Positions 27,662-36,745 of a DNA stretch of 64,000 nt are shown in pieces. The notes below the pieces were generated by a model. It saw only the letters and a list, made by a program, of their open reading frames with translations. It did not search any database and was not told the DNA's origin. Both the position numbers and the translations under genes were made by a program. Each line of letters begins with the position of its first letter. Position 1 is the stretch's first letter. Origin of the DNA: Paenibacillus phytohabitans (GTDB lineage: Bacteria > Bacillota > Bacilli > Paenibacillales > Paenibacillaceae); assembly GCF_013141775.1 (NCBI RefSeq), contig NZ_WHOB01000012.1, positions 124,001 through 188,000 of the forward strand, in the 5' to 3' direction.

Positions 27662-27850
27662 TTATTTGATATATTTACTTTTATACTTATCAATAAGGAT
27701 TCCGGCTTTGTCCAATTGCTTTATTCCTTCTGCCCCCTTCTTTTCACCTGCATTGAATTTGGACCAATTTATTTTGGTCGTCTTCAAGCTGTCCCGTATT
27801 ATAGTATTTCTTTCAACTCTGGATTACGTATTTATGGATTTCGTTTAAAG
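27662..27850 (-). pseudogene. 3' remnant of a sugar-binding protein gene
   Basis: The frame ending TAA 27662 reads INWSKFNAGEKKGAEGIKQL then DKYKSKYIK; the neighbouring frame upstream reads KKYYNTGQLEDDQ. Both match the C-terminal helices of Paenibacillus extracellular solute-binding proteins (TGQ...W..F...KGAE...). The rest of the gene is gone. It lies between the rhamnosidase gene and a terminator, as if a third binding-protein gene once ended this locus. Confidence 0.4.
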
Positions 27851-27914
27851 TTCGCATCTGCAATTTCTCAGCAGATGCGAATTTAGTCATCAAATAACTG
27901 CTAGGCTTCCATCG

Positions 27915-30614
27915 CTAATTCAAAATTGTATCCCCACTTGAAGTGACAAAGACCTCGTTGGTGCATGAACCATCCTTTGAATAAGTAGTTTCTAAAAGAT
28001 AATTACCACCTTTTAATTTAACCACTTCAGTTTGACCCAGTATTTTGACATGTGCAGTTGTCCCAAACGGAACAGTTAACTTGATCTTTATCGTGTCTTT
28101 ATCCAACTCCCAAGCAACGCCAGCGCGTCCAAACGGTGTCTGGTGGGCTGTCTGAGCACTGGTAATTCCGCCCCCTGGCTGTGGATTTACTTCGAAAGTA
28201 GTCCAGCCGGGGGTTAAGGGCTTTAAACCACCGATTGTAGCATGCATCCAATTGGCCACCGAACCGAGTGAATAGTGATTGAATGAAGTCATAACTCCGG
28301 GATTTACCGTACCGTCCGGAAGTAACGAATCCCAACGTTCCCAAGTAGTAGTACCACCCATTTTTATTTGATACAGCCAGCCCGGACATTTCTCATTTAA
28401 AAAGAGTTGATAGGCTTCTTTTAAATGTCCTGTTTCTGTAAGCGCCGGCAGCACATAGGGTGTCCCAGCAAAACCGGTACTAATCTTGCCGTCCGACTCA
28501 CGAACTAGTTCAGCTAAGCGCTCGCCGGCAAGCTCTTTTAGCTTCTGCTGATCATCTAAAAGCCCAAAAGCGATAGCCAATGCATATGCGCACTGTGAAT
28601 CGGACGTCATGAGTCCATTTTTTTGAACAAAACGCTGCACAAACCCTATATTGACATGTTCAGATAGCTGCCGGTAAGTGTCTTTGTCGAAATCTTCATT
28701 TAGCTCCTGCGCCATTGATGACAACAAGCTACAGCTTTGAGCAAAAAAGGCAGTCGCTACTAATTCCTTCTCAGTAATGGCAAGTGTTGGATCATCTATC
28801 GGCGCCAAGGGATCCAGCCAATCCCCTAACTGACCCAGAACATATTGTGGTTTACGATCCCAGACTCCGTCTTCAGACAAATATGTCCTAACTTCATCGA
28901 CCCATGCTTTAGCTAAAGAATAGTGTTCTTTCAGCAAATTTTTATCACCGTTGGACATGTAAATGGCCCATGGGACAAATACAGCCGAGTCGCCCCAAAT
29001 CGCAATAGCCTGCGGTGTCGACCATTCAGCCAGACGTACATACGGCACGTAAAAAGGTACGGTACCAATACGCTGCTGCTCATATCGCACGTCTTCCAGC
29101 CAATGTGACAGAAAACTGGATACGTCGTACAAATACGCTGCTGTTGGAGCAAAAAGGGCAATGTCCCCTGTCCAGCCGAGCCGTTCGTCACGTTGCGGAC
29201 AGTCAGTGGGAATTGATACAAAATTGGATTTCATCGACCATAGCACGTTTTCGTGGAGCCGGTTGACCAACTTATTCGAAGACTTGAACCAACCAGTTAG
29301 TTCCATATCGGTATGATAAACCCGGCATTCAACTCCTTCGGCCAAAAGATAACCATTCCAGCCGGCTATTTCGGCATATCGGAACCCGTGAATAGCAAAC
29401 CTTGGTTCCCAAAAAGCATCCTGTCCATTGGAAATAAATGTATCAGTCTGTTTTCCACGGCGGAGCGGATGTATAGCAAGAGTTCCGTCAGGGTTTAATA
29501 CTTCAGCATGCTTGACAGTGACTGTATCACCCGATCGAAAGCCGTTCAAATGTAGCCTCAACCTTTGTGTACAATTTTGCCCAAAGTCAAGTAACCAAAT
29601 AGTTTTCCCTTCCTCGTTCTCGCTAATTTTTTTTATGAAAGAAATTGGATGGGTACCCGTTTCTCGAACCGGAGAGATTTTAGGAAATTGAATTTTTTCA
29701 TTCTCAAAAGGAATCTCAGCAACCGGAAACCAATTGCTATCATCAAAACCCGCTTTTGACCAACCGCTTTTTTCTAAGCGGGCATCGTATGTCTCACCTT
29801 CGCATATATCTGAGTGCAGAATGGGTCCTAGAGATGTTTTCCAAAGTCCGTCCCACGAGTTGGAATAAATCGACTCCGTTGTACCATCGAGGTGTGTGAT
29901 CTCAATTTGTGCAAAAACACCAATCTGGTCACCGTATATGTTGGCTTTACCGCCCTTGAAGCCAATTCGCCCACGGTACCATCCATCGCCAAGCCAAAAC
30001 CCCAAAGCATTTTGTCCTGCATGTAATTCCTCAGTTATATCGTACGTCCAACACTCAATTCGATGATCATAGCAGGTCCATCCAGGGGTAAGAATATCCC
30101 TACCGACTTTGTTTCCATTTACTTCAGCTTCAACTAATCCTAATGCAGAAAGGTATAATCGTGCATAAATAGGGGCCTCTTTAAGCTTAAATTCAGTACG
30201 AACTAGAGGTAGATGACGATGATCCGTCTCTCCCTCAAACCAAGAAGGTCCAACAAATGCCGCTTCCTTCTCAAAGGGCCACAACAAGCAAATTTCAAAT
30301 TTCAATAATTCCGACCAGTCGGATGATTTATTCGCTGACACTAACTTTGCTTTAACAGTCACTTGTTCACGTGATCTGAGTTCTGCAAATCGCCACGGAT
30401 GCAGATAGTTTTGTCCAGCATCAACCTCCGCCATTTCAGTTATCGCAGGAACCCCAGGCATGTTACGTGTTATTTGAATTACTACTTTTGCGTCATTTGG
30501 CACCACTCTGTCATATTGCCACGAGAGCCGAGGAGTACTTGTATCGAGCCCCAATGTATTTCCTGAATGATGTTCGACTTGAAGATGTAGTAGTTTCGTT
30601 AAAGTATCACTCAA
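27915..30614 (-). CDS. GH78 alpha-L-rhamnosidase
   Basis: An 899-aa cytoplasmic enzyme that releases terminal L-rhamnose. Order: N-terminal beta domains (GLDTSTPRLSW; ALGLVEAEVNG; GWYRGRIGF), an alpha/alpha-barrel with the family signature PTDCPQRDERLGWTGD containing catalytic acids, and a C-terminal beta domain (LKPLTPGWTTFEV). No signal peptide, so the ABC importer encoded just upstream brings in the substrate. The start is uncertain: TTG 30614 with AAAGGAG 11 bases upstream avoids overlap with the permease; ATG 30680 would overlap it by 26 nt and adds 22 basic residues. Confidence 0.9.
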   Translation of the reverse strand: MSDTLTKLLHLQVEHHSGNTLGLDTSTPRLSWQYDRVVPNDAKVVIQITRNMPGVPAITEMAEVDAGQNYLHPWRFAELRSREQVTVKAKLVSANKSSDWSELLKFEICLLWPFEKEAAFVGPSWFEGETDHRHLPLVRTEFKLKEAPIYARLYLSALGLVEAEVNGNKVGRDILTPGWTCYDHRIECWTYDITEELHAGQNALGFWLGDGWYRGRIGFKGGKANIYGDQIGVFAQIEITHLDGTTESIYSNSWDGLWKTSLGPILHSDICEGETYDARLEKSGWSKAGFDDSNWFPVAEIPFENEKIQFPKISPVRETGTHPISFIKKISENEEGKTIWLLDFGQNCTQRLRLHLNGFRSGDTVTVKHAEVLNPDGTLAIHPLRRGKQTDTFISNGQDAFWEPRFAIHGFRYAEIAGWNGYLLAEGVECRVYHTDMELTGWFKSSNKLVNRLHENVLWSMKSNFVSIPTDCPQRDERLGWTGDIALFAPTAAYLYDVSSFLSHWLEDVRYEQQRIGTVPFYVPYVRLAEWSTPQAIAIWGDSAVFVPWAIYMSNGDKNLLKEHYSLAKAWVDEVRTYLSEDGVWDRKPQYVLGQLGDWLDPLAPIDDPTLAITEKELVATAFFAQSCSLLSSMAQELNEDFDKDTYRQLSEHVNIGFVQRFVQKNGLMTSDSQCAYALAIAFGLLDDQQKLKELAGERLAELVRESDGKISTGFAGTPYVLPALTETGHLKEAYQLFLNEKCPGWLYQIKMGGTTTWERWDSLLPDGTVNPGVMTSFNHYSLGSVANWMHATIGGLKPLTPGWTTFEVNPQPGGGITSAQTAHQTPFGRAGVAWELDKDTIKIKLTVPFGTTAHVKILGQTEVVKLKGGNYLLETTYSKDGSCTNEVFVTSSGDTILN

Positions 30615-30654
30615 TTTTTTATTTTCTCCTTTACCTTCTTTTTGAGCTAGCAAT

Positions 30655-31485
30655 CTACCCCTTAACTGCTCCACCCACAATTCCTTTAATAAAATGTTTC
30701 TGCAACAGCAGGAATGTAATCAAAAGCGGCAATGTTCCTAGTACAATAGCCGAAAATATCATGGCCCAGTTATTGTTGTATTGTCCGGTAAAAGTAAAAA
30801 TCGAGATAGGAATTGTACGTTTCTCTCTTGCTTGCAAAAACAGTAGAGGTACAAGAAAATCATTCCAGATTGTGAGGCTATTCGTAATAACGATTGAAGC
30901 AGTGACTGGCTTTAAAAGCGGAAGCACAATTGTGAGGAAGGTTCTTGTGGGCCCACAACCATCAATCAGCGCCGATTCTTCAAGTTCTTTCGGTATTCCT
31001 TTGAGGAAGCCCGTATATAGAAAAATCGAGAACGGAATCGTCATGGCAATGTAAATGAATATTACACCTTGGTGAGTATTGATTAAGTGTAGAATCTTGA
31101 GCAACTTGTAGAGTGGTATCATGCTTAGTTGGAACGGAATCATAATTCCAGATATGAAATAAAAGTAAAAGGCATTGACCATTTTGGACTTGGCTCTTGC
31201 TATCGGATATGCAGCAAATGCGCTAACCAATACGACGCCAAACAGAGAGAATACCGCAATAATGAGGCTATTTCCAAAAGCCGTCAATAAATTCGCCGTT
31301 TTCCATGCCTCCGCGAAATTGCTCCACATCCATTTTTCCGGAAGTGCAAACGGAGACTTTAGGAGATCCTGAGGTGACTTGACGGTGACTGTAATCAAAA
31401 TTGTAAGCGGCAGAGCGACAATGAGTCCCCATACAACTAATACTAGGCTAGATATGCTATGAAAAACAGAATTTCCTTTCATCAT
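30655..31485 (-). CDS. Sugar ABC transporter permease, MalG type
   Basis: A 276-aa inner-membrane protein with six predicted helices and the EAA loop EESALIDGCGPTRTFLTIVLPLLKP, the contact for the ATPase. It pairs with the upstream permease (4-nt ATGA overlap). No ATPase gene lies nearby; such Paenibacillus importers usually borrow a shared MsmX/UgpC-type ATPase. Neighbouring rhamnosidase suggests rhamnose-containing oligosaccharides as substrate. Confidence 0.93.
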   Translation of the reverse strand: MMKGNSVFHSISSLVLVVWGLIVALPLTILITVTVKSPQDLLKSPFALPEKWMWSNFAEAWKTANLLTAFGNSLIIAVFSLFGVVLVSAFAAYPIARAKSKMVNAFYFYFISGIMIPFQLSMIPLYKLLKILHLINTHQGVIFIYIAMTIPFSIFLYTGFLKGIPKELEESALIDGCGPTRTFLTIVLPLLKPVTASIVITNSLTIWNDFLVPLLFLQAREKRTIPISIFTFTGQYNNNWAMIFSAIVLGTLPLLITFLLLQKHFIKGIVGGAVKG

Positions 31486-32360
31486 GCCTCAATCTCCCTT
31501 CTGCGGAGAAATCTAAGCTGAATGACTGAAATCAAGAGAATGATAAAGAACATAACAATAGCGATTGCAGTTCCATATCCCATCTCATTGTAATTAAACG
31601 CTTTTTTATATAAAAGAATTGCGAGTGACTCAGTAGCTGTTCCTGGTCCTCCCTTAGTCATCACAAAAATAATATCAAATACCTTAAAGCTTCCGATAAT
31701 TGAGATTAGAATATTAACGGTAAACGCCGGAGCGATAAGCGGAAATGTAATATGTTTGAATTGATGCCATCGATTGGCGCCATCTATATCCGCTGCCTCA
31801 TATAGATCACTAGGAATTGCTTGAAGCCCTGCTAAATAGATGACCAGTGAAAGTCCAGCCCATTGCCAAATATTTGTGAAGACAACGCTTAACATGGACC
31901 ACTTGGGGTCTCCTAGCCAATCCTGCGTCCATGAGCTGAGTCCGATATTTTCCAATGCCAAATTAATTACGCCGAACACGGGATTATACATATAGCTCCA
32001 GATAAATCCAATCGCAAGAGCGCTTAATAAAGCCGGGATGAGGTAAAATACCCGTAAGAAGCGGGTAATCCAACCTGTTCCATCTACCAGCATGGCGAGC
32101 CCCAGCGACAAAACGTTCTGCAGAATCGTCACCAGAAGAGCAAATATAACTGTATTTTTTAAAGCAATCCAAACTTCGGTATCACGAATTAAATTCCGGT
32201 AGTTCTTTAAACCGATAAAATTAAAGTGCGGATTCAAGCCGTTCCAGTCTGTTAAACTGAAATAAAAACTGCTTATCATCGGAATTACGATAAACATGCT
32301 AAAAATAATGAATGCGGGCATCATAAACATGAGCTGTAATCCTGGTTTCTTCATCCTCAA
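31482..32360 (-). CDS. Sugar ABC transporter permease, MalF type
   Basis: A 292-aa membrane protein with six helices and the EAA loop YEAADIDGANRWHQFKHITFPLIAP. First of the two permeases. It is 74 nt downstream of the binding-protein gene 32435-33778 and overlaps the second permease by 4 nt. Confidence 0.93.
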   Translation of the reverse strand: MRMKKPGLQLMFMMPAFIIFSMFIVIPMISSFYFSLTDWNGLNPHFNFIGLKNYRNLIRDTEVWIALKNTVIFALLVTILQNVLSLGLAMLVDGTGWITRFLRVFYLIPALLSALAIGFIWSYMYNPVFGVINLALENIGLSSWTQDWLGDPKWSMLSVVFTNIWQWAGLSLVIYLAGLQAIPSDLYEAADIDGANRWHQFKHITFPLIAPAFTVNILISIIGSFKVFDIIFVMTKGGPGTATESLAILLYKKAFNYNEMGYGTAIAIVMFFIILLISVIQLRFLRRREIEA

Positions 32361-32434
32361 TCCCTCTATTTCATATGAGGATAAGAAGGGAATTTGTTTT
32401 CCCTCCCATCCGCATTATTTTCTTATGCGATGTC

Positions 32435-33778
32435 TTACTGGTTCATCTTTTCTAAGAACACTTTATCCATATCTTTGAGCATGTCATCGATCGAGTAGGT
32501 CTTGCCCCCATCAATCAGAACACTTTGAATTCCGGTGAACATCTTTTCTTGAACACCCTGTGGCCAATTTTGGTCAAGGAAGCTATATGTTCCTACATTC
32601 AGATAAGGAAGAAGCTCCTTCAGCGTTGCTCCAAGGTCCGGGTTTACATCCGTGAAGACAGGGAAAGCTTGTGCTTGCTTAAGCAACAATTCGTTATTCT
32701 CCGGTTCGGCCCAGAAATCAATGTATTTCTTAACCTCTTCCGGATGTTCTGTCTTGGCATAAGCGCCTATGCCAAGCGCGATTGCTGAGGATACAAGAAC
32801 TTTCTCACCTTCTGCAGCGTATGGCAAAGGGAACATACCCAGATCTACGTCCGGATTTACAGCCAGAACTGCTGACAACGCCCAACTGCCCATAACCATC
32901 ATGCCGGCTTTGCCTGTTGCCATTAATTGAACCATTTGATCGTAGCTTGTTCCTAAGACCCCTTTGTTAAAATAACCTTTCTGATCAAGCATTACGTAGT
33001 CTTGCATCATTTTCGTCCATGTCGAGTCGGCAAATACAGCTTTTCCATCATACATCTCCTGATCAAAATTCGGATTGTCGCGATAGATTGCTGTAGGGGC
33101 CATGGCATAAGGAATCAGTTGTGTGACCCACAAATCTTTATTTCCAATCGCAAGCGGTGTAATCTTCTCTGCCTTGAGATTATCGCATAGTGCAAGGAAT
33201 TCGTCCCAATTCTGAGGAATGGACAAGCTAAGATCCGAGAAGATCTTCTTGTTATATATAACACCGATCGCATTCTGATCCAGTGGTAACGCGTAGACCT
33301 TTCCGTCCTGGCTCTCCATATTTTTGGCACCCTCCTGCAAACGGGCAACCCAAGGCCGGTCGGACAGATCCATCAAGTAACCCGATTGGACGAACTGTTC
33401 CTTCCATGTTCCTGGAAATACACCTAGAAGATCGGGAGCATCACCCGAAGCAAACCTTGTCCGAATTAATGTTTGATATTGATCGACGGGGGCGTTCTCG
33501 TATTCGATCTTAATGTTCGGATATTTCTCATGAAACCGTTTATTAACTTCTTTCAGCGTCGGACCTGCTTCTGCTTCCATAAAGTGAAGCATCTTAAGCG
33601 TAACCGGCTTGTCGTCCTCGACTGTCGAAGTGCTCGGAGCAGCCGGCTTAGAATTTGCGTCCGGGCCAGCACTTTGATTGGATGAATTGCTTCCACTGTT
33701 CCCGCAACCCCCAAGAGCTAGGGATAACATTGTGACAAGTGAGACCGTTCCTAATAACGTTCTTTTTCTTACAGACAT
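32435..33778 (-). CDS. Sugar-binding lipoprotein of the ABC importer
   Basis: A 447-aa extracellular solute-binding protein with lipobox LALGGC (Cys near 26) and a Ser/Asn-rich linker. It is about half identical by eye to the membrane-anchored protein 33958-35238: both share EAGP...NxRFHxxYPNI and NAPVDQYQxLIR/APVDQYQSLIR, then APDLLGxFPGTWK. It directly precedes the two permeases and is the transport receptor. No ribosome or operator feature stands out in the 120 bp upstream except the palindromic terminator of the previous operon. Confidence 0.92.
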   Translation of the reverse strand: MSVRKRTLLGTVSLVTMLSLALGGCGNSGSNSSNQSAGPDANSKPAAPSTSTVEDDKPVTLKMLHFMEAEAGPTLKEVNKRFHEKYPNIKIEYENAPVDQYQTLIRTRFASGDAPDLLGVFPGTWKEQFVQSGYLMDLSDRPWVARLQEGAKNMESQDGKVYALPLDQNAIGVIYNKKIFSDLSLSIPQNWDEFLALCDNLKAEKITPLAIGNKDLWVTQLIPYAMAPTAIYRDNPNFDQEMYDGKAVFADSTWTKMMQDYVMLDQKGYFNKGVLGTSYDQMVQLMATGKAGMMVMGSWALSAVLAVNPDVDLGMFPLPYAAEGEKVLVSSAIALGIGAYAKTEHPEEVKKYIDFWAEPENNELLLKQAQAFPVFTDVNPDLGATLKELLPYLNVGTYSFLDQNWPQGVQEKMFTGIQSVLIDGGKTYSIDDMLKDMDKVFLEKMNQ

Positions 33779-33899
33779 TGCAATGACCTCCCAGAAGTTT
33801 ATCTCTTACATTCTTAGTTTAGCGTCTGGCTCCAACGAGGGCTGCCGGGTTATTTTCTCTTTTGGTTAGGTTGATTTTCTAATGCATCAAAAAAAATAA

Positions 33900-33923
33900 A
33901 CCAACCAGAAATTTCTGGTTGGT
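33900..33923 (-). terminator. Terminator of the two-component operon
   Basis: A perfect 24-bp palindrome (ACCAACCAGAAA and its inverse) followed on the minus strand by a run of T. It is 35 bp after the stop of the second binding-protein gene and separates the sensor operon from the importer operon. Confidence 0.85.
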
Positions 33924-33957
33924 CAAAGATAAATGATAATTTCCAATTGTATACAAA

Positions 33958-35238
33958 CTATTTATTCTGCACAAAAACCCTGTCTAACTCGCTAACGACT
34001 TCGTCAATAGTAAGGCCCTTCTCCTTGGCCATAACGTTTTGCACTGACTGGAAGAGGGTATATTGGACGCCTGGCGGCCAGTTTTGGTCTGGAAATGGAA
34101 AGACTGGACCTCGAAACGCAGTATCAATCTCTATTAGCGCAGGAGAAAGTAATGGATGTACATCCTTATATACAGAGAAGGAGTAGGTTTTCTCCAGAAA
34201 AAGGGCATTAATCTCCGGTTGGCTCCAGAAGTCTAAATACTTTTTTGCTTCTTCTGGATAAGGCGTTGAGCTAGATATTCCGATACCGATACTGACGCCA
34301 GAAGACAATCCTATCGTTTGATCCTTTTCCACATAAGGCAACGGAAAAATACCAATCTCAGCTAGGGGATTTGTCAATTTGATCGGGCCAAGAGACCAAT
34401 TGCCCATAATCATCATCGCAGCTTGGCCTGTAGCCAACATTTGTACCATTTGATCATATGTTGTAGCTAAATAGTTTTTATTGAAGTATTCCTTTTGATC
34501 CAATTTGACATAATCCGTTAATATTTGCTTCCATGATGAGTTGCTGAATGAAGCTTTGCCTTCATACAGTTCCTTATCGAAGTCGGGTTGTTTGGGGTAA
34601 ATGGCAGAGGCGGCCATAGAGAATGGAATTATCTGAGTGACCCATTGATCTTTGATGCCTAGCGCGATCGGAGTAATTCCATTGAGCTTAATCTTCTCAC
34701 ATAAGCCTAGAAACTCATCCCAAGACTTTGGAATAGTGAAGCCTTTTAAGCGAAATAGTTTCTTGTCATACATTACTCCTATAACATTACGGTTAATAGG
34801 CATAGCGTAAAGCTTATCGCCTGTTTTCATAATTTTCAGCGCATCATCCTGAAGTCTGGATTCCCACTTACTCCCGCTTAAGTTCATTAGGTACCCAGCT
34901 TGTGTGAAAGGGTCCTTCCATGTTCCAGGAAATATACCAAGGAGATCTGGGGCGCCTCCAGCAACAAAACGACTGCGGATTAGGCTCTGGTATTGATCGA
35001 CAGGAGCATATTCGACTTGAATAGTAATATTAGGATATGCTTGATGAAATCTCTCATTGATCTCGCTCACCACGGGGCCGGCCTCTGTTCCGATCCAATG
35101 GACCATTTTCAGAGTAATCCGACCCTTTTCCGGATCCGAAATTGTAGCTTTATCTGTATTTAATGCTCTCACTATCAACAGCAAGGATAGGCAGGCGATA
35201 GTGATCAGAGCCAGAGAAGTGACTATTCTGTTCCGCAT
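33958..35238 (-). CDS. Membrane-anchored sugar-binding protein, probable sensor accessory
   Basis: A 426-aa solute-binding protein, paralogue of 32435-33778. Its N-terminus has one hydrophobic helix (about 8-25) with Cys16 followed by more hydrophobic residues, which is not a normal lipobox, so it likely stays anchored as an uncleaved helix. It is third in an operon after a YesM-like kinase and a YesN-like regulator (16 nt after the regulator). A dedicated binding protein placed with such a kinase suggests ligand sensing rather than transport, as in three-component sugar sensors. Confidence 0.88.
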   Translation of the reverse strand: MRNRIVTSLALITIACLSLLLIVRALNTDKATISDPEKGRITLKMVHWIGTEAGPVVSEINERFHQAYPNITIQVEYAPVDQYQSLIRSRFVAGGAPDLLGIFPGTWKDPFTQAGYLMNLSGSKWESRLQDDALKIMKTGDKLYAMPINRNVIGVMYDKKLFRLKGFTIPKSWDEFLGLCEKIKLNGITPIALGIKDQWVTQIIPFSMAASAIYPKQPDFDKELYEGKASFSNSSWKQILTDYVKLDQKEYFNKNYLATTYDQMVQMLATGQAAMMIMGNWSLGPIKLTNPLAEIGIFPLPYVEKDQTIGLSSGVSIGIGISSSTPYPEEAKKYLDFWSQPEINALFLEKTYSFSVYKDVHPLLSPALIEIDTAFRGPVFPFPDQNWPPGVQYTLFQSVQNVMAKEKGLTIDEVVSELDRVFVQNK

Positions 35239-35254
35239 GGCATACCCTCACGTT

Positions 35255-36745
35255 TCATTTATTTTTGCGCTTATATTCTTGAGGTGTGACGCCTGTCCAT
35301 CGTTTAAACGTCTGACTGAAAAATTTCGGATCTTCATAACCGACTAATTTGCCGATCTCCGCAATTCTCTTATAGCCGTTATCTAATAGTTCTCTAGCTT
35401 TATTTATGCGGAGTCGGATGATATAATCCGAGAAGTTGTCTCCTGTCTCGGTTTTGAAGAGCTTCGATAAATAACTGATGCTTACATGATGCTTGGTCGC
35501 GAAATCCTGAAGATGAACGACCTCCCCATAGTGCTGCTGTGCATACTCCATCAACGAAGGAATGATTTGTTTCGGCTCCAGAATTTTCTTCTCTCTTACT
35601 GCCATCAAACTTACCAGCTTACTGGATAACCACTCTACAAGCATTGTCTCTTCTCTGCATGACTTAAGAACCTCATAAAGTGAATCCGAGCCTGCTGTAT
35701 CAAGAACGAATTGATTATCGTTCAATTTAAATTTAAGCGCATAGAGGAAATCCGCTAACAAAACGGAAGTTTGCTTAAGCGTCGTCCGTGCTCGCTGGAG
35801 TCCTTCAATCATCCTTCTTAGCTCTAATTGAAACTTAGCATAATCCTGCTCCCTCAAATGCTGTTCAATCCTTCTGGCGCTGTCCCAGAAGGATTGTGTG
35901 ACAACTGGCTGCTCAATCTGCATAAATGTTGATTCTCCTAAACAAAGCTGAGCCTCTAATTGATTAAGACATTGTTTATAAATTCCCGCTAATGATTGTG
36001 GTATTTTCCGATGCTTATAGACGCAATGCACGACAAGACCTTGCAAACAGAGATATTCATAAAGTCGGTTGACACGTTGGCGCAGAACGCCATCCCTTTC
36101 CTGATTGTTCAAAGGCCACATGGCAATTCTTAGGTGTTCATCCATGTCGAAGCATTCCGCATCAACATTACCCTCATTACGGAGCCACGAAGAAATATCG
36201 GAAGCGGAAATACCACTGTGAGCCCACAAATAGAAACTATTCCAGTTCTCTAGAAGAATGACAACCAGGAGCCAGTCACCAGTGAGCTCATTTATACTGT
36301 CTTCCTTTCCTTCGAGTATACCTCGTATGGAACGCGATAAAGACCAATGCAGTTCTAGTCTGCTCTTCTCTTCTTCCTTTCTTACAGCAGCAATCATTCG
36401 GTCTACGACGGAATAAAGATCGGAAGCAAGTACCGGCTTGAGCAAATACTCCTTAGCGCCAAACTTCATCGCAATCCTCGCGTATTCAAAGTCATTATAG
36501 CCACTCAGCATGATGGCTTGTGTTCTAGGCTGCAAAGTAATCAGCTCTTCGACCACTTTAAGTCCGTTTAACCCTGGCATGCGAATATCCGATATTACGA
36601 TATCGGGAGAGGAGAGCTTGGCATCTGCCAAAGCTTCTTCTCCACTTTTAAATCCAACGACTGTATGCAAAGTCTCATAAGGCTTCATTAAATACCACAG
36701 TTCGTCCAATGCTAACAGTTCATCTTCAATCAGCGTGATCTTCAT
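35255..36745 (-). CDS. YesN-type AraC response regulator
   Basis: A 496-aa regulator: receiver domain 1-120 with acid pocket E7/D8, phospho-acceptor D53 (VISDIRMPG) and K in YLLKPV; an unassigned linker of about 270 aa; and a C-terminal AraC domain (VSISYLSKLFKTETG, then YEDPKFFSQTFKRWTG). ATG 36745 has GAGAGGAAG upstream and overlaps the kinase stop by 20 nt; the ATG at 36805 is deep inside the kinase gene. It should activate the rhamnoside importer operon after phosphorylation by the kinase. Confidence 0.92.
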   Translation of the reverse strand: MKITLIEDELLALDELWYLMKPYETLHTVVGFKSGEEALADAKLSSPDIVISDIRMPGLNGLKVVEELITLQPRTQAIMLSGYNDFEYARIAMKFGAKEYLLKPVLASDLYSVVDRMIAAVRKEEEKSRLELHWSLSRSIRGILEGKEDSINELTGDWLLVVILLENWNSFYLWAHSGISASDISSWLRNEGNVDAECFDMDEHLRIAMWPLNNQERDGVLRQRVNRLYEYLCLQGLVVHCVYKHRKIPQSLAGIYKQCLNQLEAQLCLGESTFMQIEQPVVTQSFWDSARRIEQHLREQDYAKFQLELRRMIEGLQRARTTLKQTSVLLADFLYALKFKLNDNQFVLDTAGSDSLYEVLKSCREETMLVEWLSSKLVSLMAVREKKILEPKQIIPSLMEYAQQHYGEVVHLQDFATKHHVSISYLSKLFKTETGDNFSDYIIRLRINKARELLDNGYKRIAEIGKLVGYEDPKFFSQTFKRWTGVTPQEYKRKNK

